Source of the DNA: CG2-30-40-21 sp043806395
Lineage (GTDB): Bacteria > UBA9089 > CG2-30-40-21
Assembly: GCA_043806395.1 (NCBI GenBank)
Contig: JAZDHC010000126.1
Span: forward strand, 1-14,732
Reading direction: 5' to 3'
DNA: 14,732 bases
In this document: positions 7,074 to 13,610 of the stretch, one piece after another
How positions within the stretch are numbered: the stretch's first letter is position 1
How the letters are laid out: every line of letters begins with the position of its first letter
Notes under the pieces: model-generated
The model's database searches: none
Told to the model about the DNA's origin: nothing
Seen by the model: the letters and a program-made list of their open reading frames with translations, nothing else
Position numbers and translations under genes: made by a program

Positions 7074-7262
7074 CTATTTTTTTCTGAACTTATCAAAAAC
7101 ACCAACTAAATATGCATAATTTCCTATCACTTTTGCATCACAAACACTGCCACCAAGTTGATTAACAATCTCAATATTCTTACTCTGTTGAGCAAAACCT
7201 ATATTTGTCCACAAACCAGAAATTATCAGACATATCAACCATAAAATTTTTCTTACCATCAT
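7074..7262 (-). CDS. Truncated secreted protein resembling the start of an LVIVD beta-propeller
   Basis: A 62-residue frame with a clear signal peptide: positively charged MMVRK, then a hydrophobic core from about residue 6, ending near GFAQ. The mature part contains LGGSVCDAKVIGNYAYLVG, which resembles the first blade of LVIVD-repeat beta-propellers. Those proteins are hundreds of residues long, whereas this one stops at FDKFRKK after a single blade. It is therefore probably a remnant, or a cassette-borne fragment, of a secreted propeller protein. It lies between two attC-like repeats. An AAGG-containing purine-rich stretch precedes the ATG. It could also be a genuine short secreted peptide. 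Confidence 0.55.
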   Translation of the reverse strand: MMVRKILWLICLIISGLWTNIGFAQQSKNIEIVNQLGGSVCDAKVIGNYAYLVGVFDKFRKK

Positions 7263-7295
7263 TTTTACCTTCTTTTCCTGTCTGCAATAAGTAGA

Positions 7296-7365
7296 TAACG
7301 GTTTGCGGATAAGAAGTTGCCGAAAGGAATTTGGGCGAAGCGAAGCCTTTTATCCGCTGTTAGGC
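7296..7365. repeat. attC-like imperfect inverted repeat, copy 2
   Basis: Outer TAAC (7296-7299) pairs with GTTA (7359-7362). The latter belongs to GTTAGGC, a perfect match to the integron core consensus GTTRRRY. Inner stems GCGGATAA (7305-7312) and TTATCCGC (7350-7357) are exact complements. The spacers are 5 and 1 bases, the same 4-base asymmetry as copy 1. The 37-base centre holds CCGAAAGGAATTTGG and AGCGAAGCC, paralleling copy 1. The shared architecture makes this a repeat family, most like an integron cassette site. No integrase gene is present here. Confidence 0.55.
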
Positions 7366-7406
7366 GATAGTTGTGCTGTTTTTTCAGACTGATGACGATT
7401 TTTTAA

Positions 7407-8060
7407 TCACCGCTTGGTTTTTCTCCATATTGTTCCACTTAATGCAATATGATCCCAATCACTTGATATGGGTTTTCCTTCATAGTAAAACTTCACTCCA
7501 TCAATCCAGTTACCTTTGTAATCCTCTTGAAGAAAAGTTTTGGTTAATGTTAATGTTGTAAATCCGCCTCCTGTTGAACCTTGAAAGTAACCACCACGCC
7601 AGGTAAACGCCTCTGGATAATTTAATTCGTTTAATTCAATAATGGCAATTTTTTTATTATTGTAGCTTTTTATGCCTAAAACATTAATGGGATGATATTG
7701 AAATTCAAATCTTGATAGTCTATCGGCAAGAAGTTTAAGTTTTTCCAATAAAGGAAAATTCTTAGGAACTGCCACATAGAAATTTATTTCCTCATGGTTT
7801 GCCCCTTTATCGCTACCATAGACTTTGAAGAAATCCTCTAACACTTGCTGATTTCTTGCTGTTTTTGATTCCTGCCACCAATAAACTCCAACACCAACAA
7901 CTAATGCGGTAATGAATATAGCGGTAATTATCCAAATATTCTTGGATAATTTGATTGTTTTATTCATTTGTTGGTTCATATGTTTTGTCTTTTTCTCCTT
8001 CTCTTGTGGTCTCCTTCTTTCGTCAGTAAGATGCTTCAGATTTGGAATGGTAATTGGCAT
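7407..8060 (-). CDS. Uncharacterised single-pass membrane protein
   Basis: A 217-residue protein I do not recognise. It has a charged N-terminal segment of about 40 residues, one hydrophobic membrane span (about 42-62, IWIITAIFITALVV onward), then a roughly 150-residue domain presumably outside the membrane. That domain has alternating hydrophobic strands and a Gly/aromatic-rich core, GGYFQGSTGGGFTTLTLT, followed by DGVKFYYEGKP. A GerMN-like fold is a loose possibility only. It begins 28 bases after the qmoA stop and ends just before an attC-like repeat. The ATG at 8060 has only a weak ribosome site. Met28 (7979) is an alternative start that would remove most of the charged leader. Nothing links it to sulfate metabolism except position. 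Confidence 0.75.
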   Translation of the reverse strand: MPITIPNLKHLTDERRRPQEKEKKTKHMNQQMNKTIKLSKNIWIITAIFITALVVGVGVYWWQESKTARNQQVLEDFFKVYGSDKGANHEEINFYVAVPKNFPLLEKLKLLADRLSRFEFQYHPINVLGIKSYNNKKIAIIELNELNYPEAFTWRGGYFQGSTGGGFTTLTLTKTFLQEDYKGNWIDGVKFYYEGKPISSDWDHIALSGTIWRKTKR

Positions 8061-8088
8061 AATGTACTTCTCGTATCGTCTATGGAGA

Positions 8089-9309
8089 TTATCCCCTCAC
8101 CACACTCTGAATCGCCTTCAAGCTGCAACCAGTAGCATCCTGCACCGATGAAGAAACATCTGCCGGCTTTCTGGCTACACCAGCCGCATAAATCCCATTT
8201 GTCTGATTAATAAATCCGTTTTCATCCACATTAACACTTGTAGATCCCTTCATGGTTGGCTGCATACCGCAAGCCAAAACCACCATGTCAACGGTTACCC
8301 GACTCTTCATCCCAGACAATATATCCTCAGCTACAACAGTCAAACCATCCCCATTTTGTTCAATGGAAGCTGCTTTACCCTTGATAAGATGAACCCTTTC
8401 ATCACCCTTGACTTTGGTGTAAAATTCCTCATATTTGCCCGGGGTTCGCACATCAATGTAAAACATGTAGGCTTCAGAGTCAGGAATATTTTCTCGCACA
8501 TAGGTAATCTGTTTTAATGATGCCAGACAACACACAGCCGAGCAATACGGCAGGTGATTTTCATCCCGTGAGCCGGCACATTGGACAAAGGCTACCTTTT
8601 TTGGCTCCTTTTGATCTGATGGACGGATGATCTTGCCCTGGGTTGGACCATTTTGGGCAGCGAGTCGTTCCATCATCATGTTGGTGATAACATCTTTATA
8701 TTTGCCAAAGCCGAGGTTGTCAATTTTTGAGGCGTCATAGGGCTGCCAGCCAGTAGCCACAACGATTGAAGCAACGGTCAACTTGATTGTTTCAGGCTGC
8801 ATATCCAGATTAATTGCCCCATACTTACAAGCATCAACGCATGCCCCACATTTTGTACAGGCTTTTGTATCAACAACATACCGATAGGGGAAGGCAAGCT
8901 CATGCGGCAGATACACAGCTTTTGTGGTGCTTAACCCAAGATTGAAATCGTCCTTTCGCTCGATCGGGCATACCTTAGAACATTCACTGCATGCAGTGCA
9001 TTTCTGTGTCACAAATCGTGGATTGATTTGTAGGGTAACTGTGTAATCCCCCTCCTGACCGCTAATATTTTCCACCTCTACCATCGTATAGTGTTTAATC
9101 TTATTATTTGTCCTGATACGCCTCAGGTTTATCTCCATCCCACAGTATGGTGGACAGAGCTTTGGAAAATAGCGATTCATCTGGACAACCCTGCCACCAA
9201 GGTATGGGTTCTTCTCTACAAGGATAACATTGTACCCTGTTTCAGCAGCCTCAACAGCAGTGGTTATACCACTGATTCCTGCACCAATAATTAAAATATC
9301 TTGCGACAT
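8089..9309 (-). CDS. qmoA: Quinone-interacting membrane oxidoreductase subunit QmoA
   Basis: HdrA-like flavoprotein subunit of Qmo, 406 residues, cytoplasmic, working with QmoB to move electrons from QmoC to AprBA. The FAD-binding GAGISG is at residues 9-14, with VEKNPYLGGR at 31-40. A CPPYCG pair follows at 52-57. Two iron-sulfur sites are CTACSECSKVCP (Cys104, 107, 110, 114) and CTKCGACVDAC (Cys151, 154, 157, 161). The C-terminal NGIYAAGVARKPADVSSSVQDATG segment closes the FAD domain as in HdrA. GGAGG lies 9 bases before the ATG. It follows aprA after a 176-base spacer holding repeats, and is followed by accessory genes rather than by qmoB. Confidence 0.97.
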   Translation of the reverse strand: MSQDILIIGAGISGITTAVEAAETGYNVILVEKNPYLGGRVVQMNRYFPKLCPPYCGMEINLRRIRTNNKIKHYTMVEVENISGQEGDYTVTLQINPRFVTQKCTACSECSKVCPIERKDDFNLGLSTTKAVYLPHELAFPYRYVVDTKACTKCGACVDACKYGAINLDMQPETIKLTVASIVVATGWQPYDASKIDNLGFGKYKDVITNMMMERLAAQNGPTQGKIIRPSDQKEPKKVAFVQCAGSRDENHLPYCSAVCCLASLKQITYVRENIPDSEAYMFYIDVRTPGKYEEFYTKVKGDERVHLIKGKAASIEQNGDGLTVVAEDILSGMKSRVTVDMVVLACGMQPTMKGSTSVNVDENGFINQTNGIYAAGVARKPADVSSSVQDATGCSLKAIQSVVRG

Positions 9310-9399
9310 TAATCACACCTCCGTCGTGTATTAAATGTTTGCCATTCGTCACTATGCGATATATTCATCACTTACTGACCAATAGCCACATGTGTTAAA

Positions 9400-9440
9400 G
9401 AGAAGAACAACCCCCTGCCCCCCTTTTTTAAGGGGGAATA
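9400..9440 (-). repeat. Dispersed C5/G5 hairpin repeat, copy 3
   Basis: AGAGAAGAACAACCCCCT, then a C tract, TTTTTTAA and GGGGG. Its reverse complement matches 233-273 over about 40 bases. It lies in the aprA-qmoA spacer, where it would be transcribed as a hairpin. Confidence 0.72.
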
Positions 9441-9448
9441 CACACAAA

Positions 9449-9471
9449 GGGCGGGGGAAATACCCCCGCCC
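9449..9471 (-). terminator. Strong GC hairpin after aprA
   Basis: GGGCGGGGG (9449-9457) and CCCCCGCCC (9463-9471) form a 9-bp all-GC stem with a 5-base loop, 15 bases past the aprA stop. No T-run follows directly on the - strand, so full termination is unlikely. It may slow polymerase or protect the aprBA 3' end from decay and lower qmo expression. Confidence 0.45.
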
Positions 9472-9485
9472 CAAGCATCATCCCC

Positions 9486-11408
9486 TTACTTAGACACCAA
9501 ATCCTTATGTGCCTTCTTAAAGGCTGACCACTGACCTGTTTTTGGATCCATCTTGGAATTGACAAAGCATTTCCAATTAGTATCATCAATCAAATCACAG
9601 TCAGACCTGTAGTAGAAGCCAGGATACCTTGACTCCTCTCTGAACATGATATGACGGAGATGTGCCTCTGCCGTCCATATACGATGGGAGTTTTCCCAAC
9701 ATCTCATCAACTCATGAAGATCTTTTGCAGCCATCTTCATAGAGTCTTCCTTAAGCATGTCAAGAAGCTCCATTGCCTTGGTTATCATAACCTTACTGGT
9801 GATATAATTTGTTCCACAACCACCGCCGTACTCATCCATAATCTTATTGAGCCTGAACAACAACATTCTTGGCTTAATATAGTTTGGATTAATCTCAGGG
9901 TCAACAGAGTAACCCTTATGGGTTTCATAGTTATGGAATGGCATATAGATCTCATCAGCCAATACCCTTGGATCAGCAGTAATTGTCGGGGCAATGTTAT
10001 TGTCCATGATAAATCTTACTGCGTCTTTGCCTGCAAGCCTTCCCTCAGCAAATGAACCTGATGAAAACTTATGACCTGATGCACCTACGCCGTCACCAGC
10101 AGTGAACAGACCATTAACAGTTGTCATTCGGTTATAACCCCAACTCCATTCTGCAGGGGAAAGATCCTCTGGCCCACTGACCCAGAGACCACAGCAGCCT
10201 GAATGAGAACCCAAAAGATATGGTTCAGTTGGCATCAGCTCTGAACCCTTTGTCTCCGGGGTAATATTCATTCCAGCCCAGAAGCCTGCCTGACCACAGC
10301 ACATATCAAGGAAGTCTTCCCATGCCTCAGACTCAAGCTCCTTGCATTTCTTCTTATCATTGCCATAAGACTCAAAGAGATTTTTCATTGCAGTTGGTGT
10401 ATCCATGTAAATAGGACCCCTTCCCTCACGAATCTCTTTAAGCATCTGATGGTTTCTTAAGCATGTTGGTGTAACCTTAGAGTTTCCATAAGGCAAATAA
10501 TCCTGAAGCAATGCTGCATTTTTAACACAGTAATCCTCACCTAAGGCATTGATTGCCTTTGCCTTAAACAACAAGAACCATGCACCAACCGGTCCTGCCC
10601 CATCCTTAAATCTTGCTGGTACAAAGCGGTTTTCCATCATGGTAAGTTCTGCACCAACCTGAGCTGCCATAGTATATGTCGAACCAGCATTCCAGATAGG
10701 ATACCATGCCCTACCCATACCCTCACCGGTTGACTGTCTTGGTCTAAAGATATTGACCGCACCGCCGCAAGCCATCATAACAGCCTTTGCTTTGAAGATG
10801 TATATCTTATTTTCTCTTACGCTGAACCCAATTGCACCAGACACCTTATTATCCTGCTTTTCATCCAGCAACAATCTAATGATAAAAACCCTTTCATAGA
10901 TATTATCCATGCCAATGGAAGCCTTAGCAGCCTCAGCCACAATGGTTTTATAGGACTCACCATTGATCATTACCTGCCATTTTCCGCTTCTGACCGGTTT
11001 GCCGCCCTCTTCCAGAGTTTTGTCTTCATCTCCATGTTGTTTCCATACAGGCAATCCCCATTCCTCAAATCTATGAACACTATCATCCACATGTCTACCA
11101 ACATCATAGATAAGGTCATCACGAACAATACCCATCAAGTCGTTTGAAACCATGCGAACATAATCCTCAGGTGTATTATCCCCAAGATAGGTATTAATGG
11201 CTGAAAGTCCCTGTGCCACAGCACCGCTTCTTTCCATAGCCGCTTTATCTACCAGAGTAATCTTCATACCCTCTGGAGCCCATTTCTTTGCTTCATATGC
11301 GGCACCACAAGCAGCCATACCGCCACCAATAATCAAAAGATCCGTATCTATCTGGACAATCTGTGGATCCTTACAAAAATGAGAAGTTTCTTGAGTTGCA
11401 ACAGACAT
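9486..11408 (-). CDS. aprA: Adenylylsulfate reductase subunit alpha
   Basis: Catalytic FAD subunit of dissimilatory APS reductase, 640 residues, close to the usual length. With AprB it reduces APS to sulfite and AMP in the cytoplasm. The FAD-binding DLLIIGGGMAACGAAYEA is at about residues 23-40. The flavin-domain signature RSGAVAQGLSAINTYLG follows at about 60-76 and includes the Asn corresponding to a flavin-site residue in characterised enzymes. ENRFVPARFKDGAGPVGAWF, lining the substrate channel, and AGDGVGASGHKFSSGSFAEG near residue 440 are intact. The fumarate-reductase-like C-terminal helical domain ends normally. GGAGG lies 6 bases before the ATG. It is 96 bases downstream of aprB. All expected core motifs are present, so it should be active. 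Confidence 0.98.
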   Translation of the reverse strand: MSVATQETSHFCKDPQIVQIDTDLLIIGGGMAACGAAYEAKKWAPEGMKITLVDKAAMERSGAVAQGLSAINTYLGDNTPEDYVRMVSNDLMGIVRDDLIYDVGRHVDDSVHRFEEWGLPVWKQHGDEDKTLEEGGKPVRSGKWQVMINGESYKTIVAEAAKASIGMDNIYERVFIIRLLLDEKQDNKVSGAIGFSVRENKIYIFKAKAVMMACGGAVNIFRPRQSTGEGMGRAWYPIWNAGSTYTMAAQVGAELTMMENRFVPARFKDGAGPVGAWFLLFKAKAINALGEDYCVKNAALLQDYLPYGNSKVTPTCLRNHQMLKEIREGRGPIYMDTPTAMKNLFESYGNDKKKCKELESEAWEDFLDMCCGQAGFWAGMNITPETKGSELMPTEPYLLGSHSGCCGLWVSGPEDLSPAEWSWGYNRMTTVNGLFTAGDGVGASGHKFSSGSFAEGRLAGKDAVRFIMDNNIAPTITADPRVLADEIYMPFHNYETHKGYSVDPEINPNYIKPRMLLFRLNKIMDEYGGGCGTNYITSKVMITKAMELLDMLKEDSMKMAAKDLHELMRCWENSHRIWTAEAHLRHIMFREESRYPGFYYRSDCDLIDDTNWKCFVNSKMDPKTGQWSAFKKAHKDLVSK

Positions 11409-11453
11409 TTATTTCCTCCTTCTAATATTTTTTACCTTGCCATTACATTGTAG

Positions 11454-11475
11454 GGGCAAACCTATGTGTTTGCCC
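11454..11475. repeat. REP-like hairpin in the aprB-aprA spacer
   Basis: GGGCAAAC (11454-11461) and GTTTGCCC (11468-11475) pair perfectly over 8 bp. A second small stem, TGACC-GCAA-GGTCA at 11483-11496, lies beside it. Both would be transcribed between aprB and aprA. Neither has a following T-run, so they look like a dispersed palindrome with possible RNA-stability effects. Confidence 0.6.
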
Positions 11476-11504
11476 TGTATTGTGACCGCAAGGTCATAGG
11501 TGTT

Positions 11505-11939
11505 TTACTTTGCCATTACAGGGAGTGTTTTCCCTAATTCGGTAAAGAGATTGTTCGTCTTAAAGTCAGCCGCTGTTGGCTGTGGTTTCCCTTCATAAGG
11601 CTTAATAGAGCCTTCGGCAGTGGTACGAATAGGGAACTTAAACCTCTTGATACTGCCATCTCTGAACTGTATTGTCCACATAATAGAATCTGTTCCCCTC
11701 ATTGGGAGAACCTTTCCACCCATAGGAACAATGTCTGCATAGGCTCTGATCTCTACTGCCTGCTGGGGACATATCTTGGCACATGAATAACATTCCCAAC
11801 ACTGATCAGGTTCCTGATTAAACCCCTTGGTCTTTTCCTCATTCAATCTCATCAGATCGTTTGGACAAATGTACTGACATGCAGTCTTATCCTGTCCCTT
11901 GCAGCCGTCACATTTTTCTGCAATTACAAAACTTGGCAT
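11505..11939 (-). CDS. aprB: Adenylylsulfate reductase subunit beta
   Basis: Iron-sulfur subunit of APS reductase, 144 residues. It carries electrons from Qmo to the FAD in AprA. Two 4Fe-4S clusters are encoded: the first by Cys10, Cys13, Cys21 and Cys25 (CDGC, longer loop, CQYICP), the second by Cys47, Cys50, Cys53 and Cys57 (CWECYSCAKICP). Trp48, placed between the clusters, matches the residue proposed as an electron bridge in the Archaeoglobus enzyme. The C-terminal tail that wraps around AprA is present but fairly short, ending at PVMAK. A GGAGG site lies about 7 bases before the ATG. It is separated from sat by 77 bases containing a small inserted repeat. Confidence 0.98.
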   Translation of the reverse strand: MPSFVIAEKCDGCKGQDKTACQYICPNDLMRLNEEKTKGFNQEPDQCWECYSCAKICPQQAVEIRAYADIVPMGGKVLPMRGTDSIMWTIQFRDGSIKRFKFPIRTTAEGSIKPYEGKPQPTAADFKTNNLFTELGKTLPVMAK

Positions 11940-11962
11940 ACGAAACCTCCTTTTAATATGTA

Positions 11963-11990
11963 AGCTATCAGCATTCAGCTGTCAGCTTTT
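11963..11990 (-). repeat. Four-copy heptamer array between sat and aprB
   Basis: AGCTATC, AGCATTC, AGCTGTC and AGCTTTT follow one another at a 7-base step. The block is bracketed by two copies of ACCTCCTTTT (11945-11954 and 12005-12014). Those copies read as AAAAGGAGGT on the coding strand, one serving aprB and the other an orphan ribosome-site-like sequence just after sat. Confidence 0.6.
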
Positions 11991-12016
11991 GGAAGAATTA
12001 ACCTACCTCCTTTTCT

Positions 12017-13234
12017 TTATTTCTCCCCAAACACATGCTTGTGGAGCTTGATTTCAACCTTTTCATCTAACCCTGCATAATATTCCTTTAATACCTCCAG
12101 CACCTCAGGTCTACTGAAATGGTCAGGAATCGGTTGATTTTCAGATAACATCTTTCGGAGCATTGTTCCACTCAGGTTTACCCTGGAACTCACATCATGA
12201 GGGCAGGTCTTTGTAGAAGCCATGCCATCACATTTAGTGCAATAGAATGTCAAATCAATCTTAAGTGGACTAATCAAGAGACCATTCTGCGGTACTTCAT
12301 CAAAAATGCGTTGTGCATCATATGGTCCATAATAATCTCCCACACCTGCATGATCCCTACCAATCAAAAGATGACTACAGCCATAATTTTGTCTGAAAAC
12401 ACCATGAAGCAGAGCCTCTCTTGGACCCCCATAACGCATCTCCATGGGATAAACCCCTTGAATACAGGTGTCTTTTACAAAATAATTCTCAACCAATGTG
12501 TCAACTGCCTTTACTCTGGTCTCTGCCGGAATATCCCCTTCTTTGAGTTTACCAACCAATTGGTGGATAAGCAAGCCATCGCAAATCTCAACAGCTATTT
12601 TTGCCAGATGCTCATGGGCACGATGCATGGGGTTTCTAAGTTGCAGAGCAGCTACCGTGTTCCAGCCTTTTTCCTGAAAAAGTGCCCGTGTCTGCTCTGG
12701 ACGCATATATTTAACTCCATACTCCTCTGGATAATGGAGTTCGCTGAATACCTTTACCGGTCCGGCAATATTTACCTCTTCCTGAGACATAATCTTGTGG
12801 ACACCGGGGTGTGCCTGATCAGTTGTTCTAAACACCTGCTGGCACTCATGTTCCTTATCGATGGCATACTTTTCCATCACCTTCATTGTGCCCATCAATT
12901 CGCTGGTTTCCTCATCAATCAAGGCAACCTCTTCACCAATTGTCAGGCTGTCTGCCTGTCCCTTAGTGGTTGATAGGGTAATGGGAATAGGCCAAAAAAC
13001 ACCATTCGACAACAACATCTTATCACAAACACCCTTCCAATCAGCATAACCCATAAACCCTTCCAATGGCGTAAAGGCACCAATACCCATCATAATCAGG
13101 TCAGATGTTTCACGGGAACCCATCTTTATCTGGGTTAACCCCTTAGCCTTTTCCCTCTCATTTTTAAGCTCATCACCATGAAGCAGTAATGGCTTTAATT
13201 CCCCACCTCCATGTGGGGCAATCAATTTTGACAT
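12017..13234 (-). CDS. sat: Sulfate adenylyltransferase (ATP sulfurylase)
   Basis: Converts sulfate and ATP to APS and pyrophosphate, the first step of dissimilatory sulfate reduction; 405 residues. ATP-sulfurylase motifs are intact: QLRNPMHRAHEHL (the QxRNPxHxxH nucleotide site), GRDHAGVGDYYG, and a C-terminal zinc-type cluster CTKCDGMASTKTCPHD typical of prokaryotic homo-oligomeric enzymes. SGTMLRKML follows. No APS-kinase domain is fused, as expected for a dissimilatory role. The frame has an ATG at 13240, but GGAGG is only 1 base before it and 7 bases before the ATG at 13234, which gives the normal MSKLIAPHGGG start. It is preceded by a 65-residue gene and a hairpin with a T-run, and followed by aprB. 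Confidence 0.98.
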   Translation of the reverse strand: MSKLIAPHGGGELKPLLLHGDELKNEREKAKGLTQIKMGSRETSDLIMMGIGAFTPLEGFMGYADWKGVCDKMLLSNGVFWPIPITLSTTKGQADSLTIGEEVALIDEETSELMGTMKVMEKYAIDKEHECQQVFRTTDQAHPGVHKIMSQEEVNIAGPVKVFSELHYPEEYGVKYMRPEQTRALFQEKGWNTVAALQLRNPMHRAHEHLAKIAVEICDGLLIHQLVGKLKEGDIPAETRVKAVDTLVENYFVKDTCIQGVYPMEMRYGGPREALLHGVFRQNYGCSHLLIGRDHAGVGDYYGPYDAQRIFDEVPQNGLLISPLKIDLTFYCTKCDGMASTKTCPHDVSSRVNLSGTMLRKMLSENQPIPDHFSRPEVLEVLKEYYAGLDEKVEIKLHKHVFGEK

Positions 13235-13250
13235 ACACATTCCTCCTTTA

Positions 13251-13285
13251 TAAAAAATAATAGGGGCGGTTTATACCCCCCCTAT
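13251..13285 (-). terminator. Terminator-like hairpin just before sat
   Basis: TAGGGG (13261-13266) pairs with CCCCTA (13279-13284), plus an added A-T pair, around a 12-base loop. On the - strand it is followed at once by TTATTTTTT (13259-13251) and then by the sat ribosome site. That is the layout of an intrinsic terminator or attenuator between the small upstream gene and sat. The stem is short, so termination may be partial. Confidence 0.5.
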
Positions 13286-13295
13286 ATTATTCTTA

Positions 13296-13493
13296 TTAAA
13301 ATCTGGCAGCTCCCATATGCCCACCCCGTTGGTACAGGGAACGAAACCCCTCCTGAGCCTTTTTCACATTCTTCATGAGTTGTTCCATAAACAAAATGGC
13401 TGCATCCCTATTCTCATCCTCACAAATACTTGCTATCTGCATAATCTCTTCTGGAGAAAACAATATACTTGTTTCTTTCATTTCTAATGGCAT
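13296..13493 (-). CDS. Small conserved-looking protein of unknown function at the head of the sat unit
   Basis: A 65-residue acidic protein I do not recognise. It is probably cytosolic, with no signal peptide or membrane span. FSPEEIMQIASICEDENRDAAILFMEQLMKNVKKA reads as two amphipathic helices, followed by a basic, Gly-rich tail RGGHMGAARF. The ATG at 13493 has a GGAG 9 bases upstream; a TTG at 13508 has no ribosome site. A near-consensus promoter lies just upstream, so this is the first gene of the sat-apr-qmo unit. A terminator-like hairpin separates it from sat. Position suggests a regulatory or assembly role in sulfate metabolism, but this is inference. The helices could alternatively bind a partner protein. 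Confidence 0.72.
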   Translation of the reverse strand: MPLEMKETSILFSPEEIMQIASICEDENRDAAILFMEQLMKNVKKAQEGFRSLYQRGGHMGAARF

Positions 13494-13523
13494 CTGATTT
13501 CTCTCCAAATATGTAAGACCATA

Positions 13524-13552
13524 ATAATATCACAAAAGCCCTCATATGTCAA
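13524..13552 (-). promoter_or_regulatory. Sigma-70-type promoter for the small gene, sat, apr and qmo
   Basis: On the - strand TTGACA (13552-13547) is followed after exactly 17 bases by TATTAT (13529-13524). An A/T-rich stretch lies upstream like an UP element. Transcription would start near 13517, about 24 bases before the ATG at 13493. The match to consensus and its place in the only obvious gap before sat make it the likely operon promoter. Confidence 0.78.
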
Positions 13553-13554
13553 AT

Positions 13555-13568
13555 TATAAAATTTTATA
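13555..13568. promoter_or_regulatory. 14-bp AT palindrome abutting the -35 box
   Basis: TATAAAATTTTATA is a perfect palindrome ending 3 bases before the TTGACA box. It could be an operator or simply part of an A/T-rich UP element. Composition alone makes short AT palindromes fairly likely here. Confidence 0.35.
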
Positions 13569-13610
13569 TGGGGATAACTTTTTTATATGCCTTGTGAGGG
13601 GGAGGTGCCT

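Noticed and set aside
12197..12973. Plus-strand open frame of 258 codons
   Set aside because: It lies wholly antisense inside sat, whose motifs are intact; its protein has no coherent domain.
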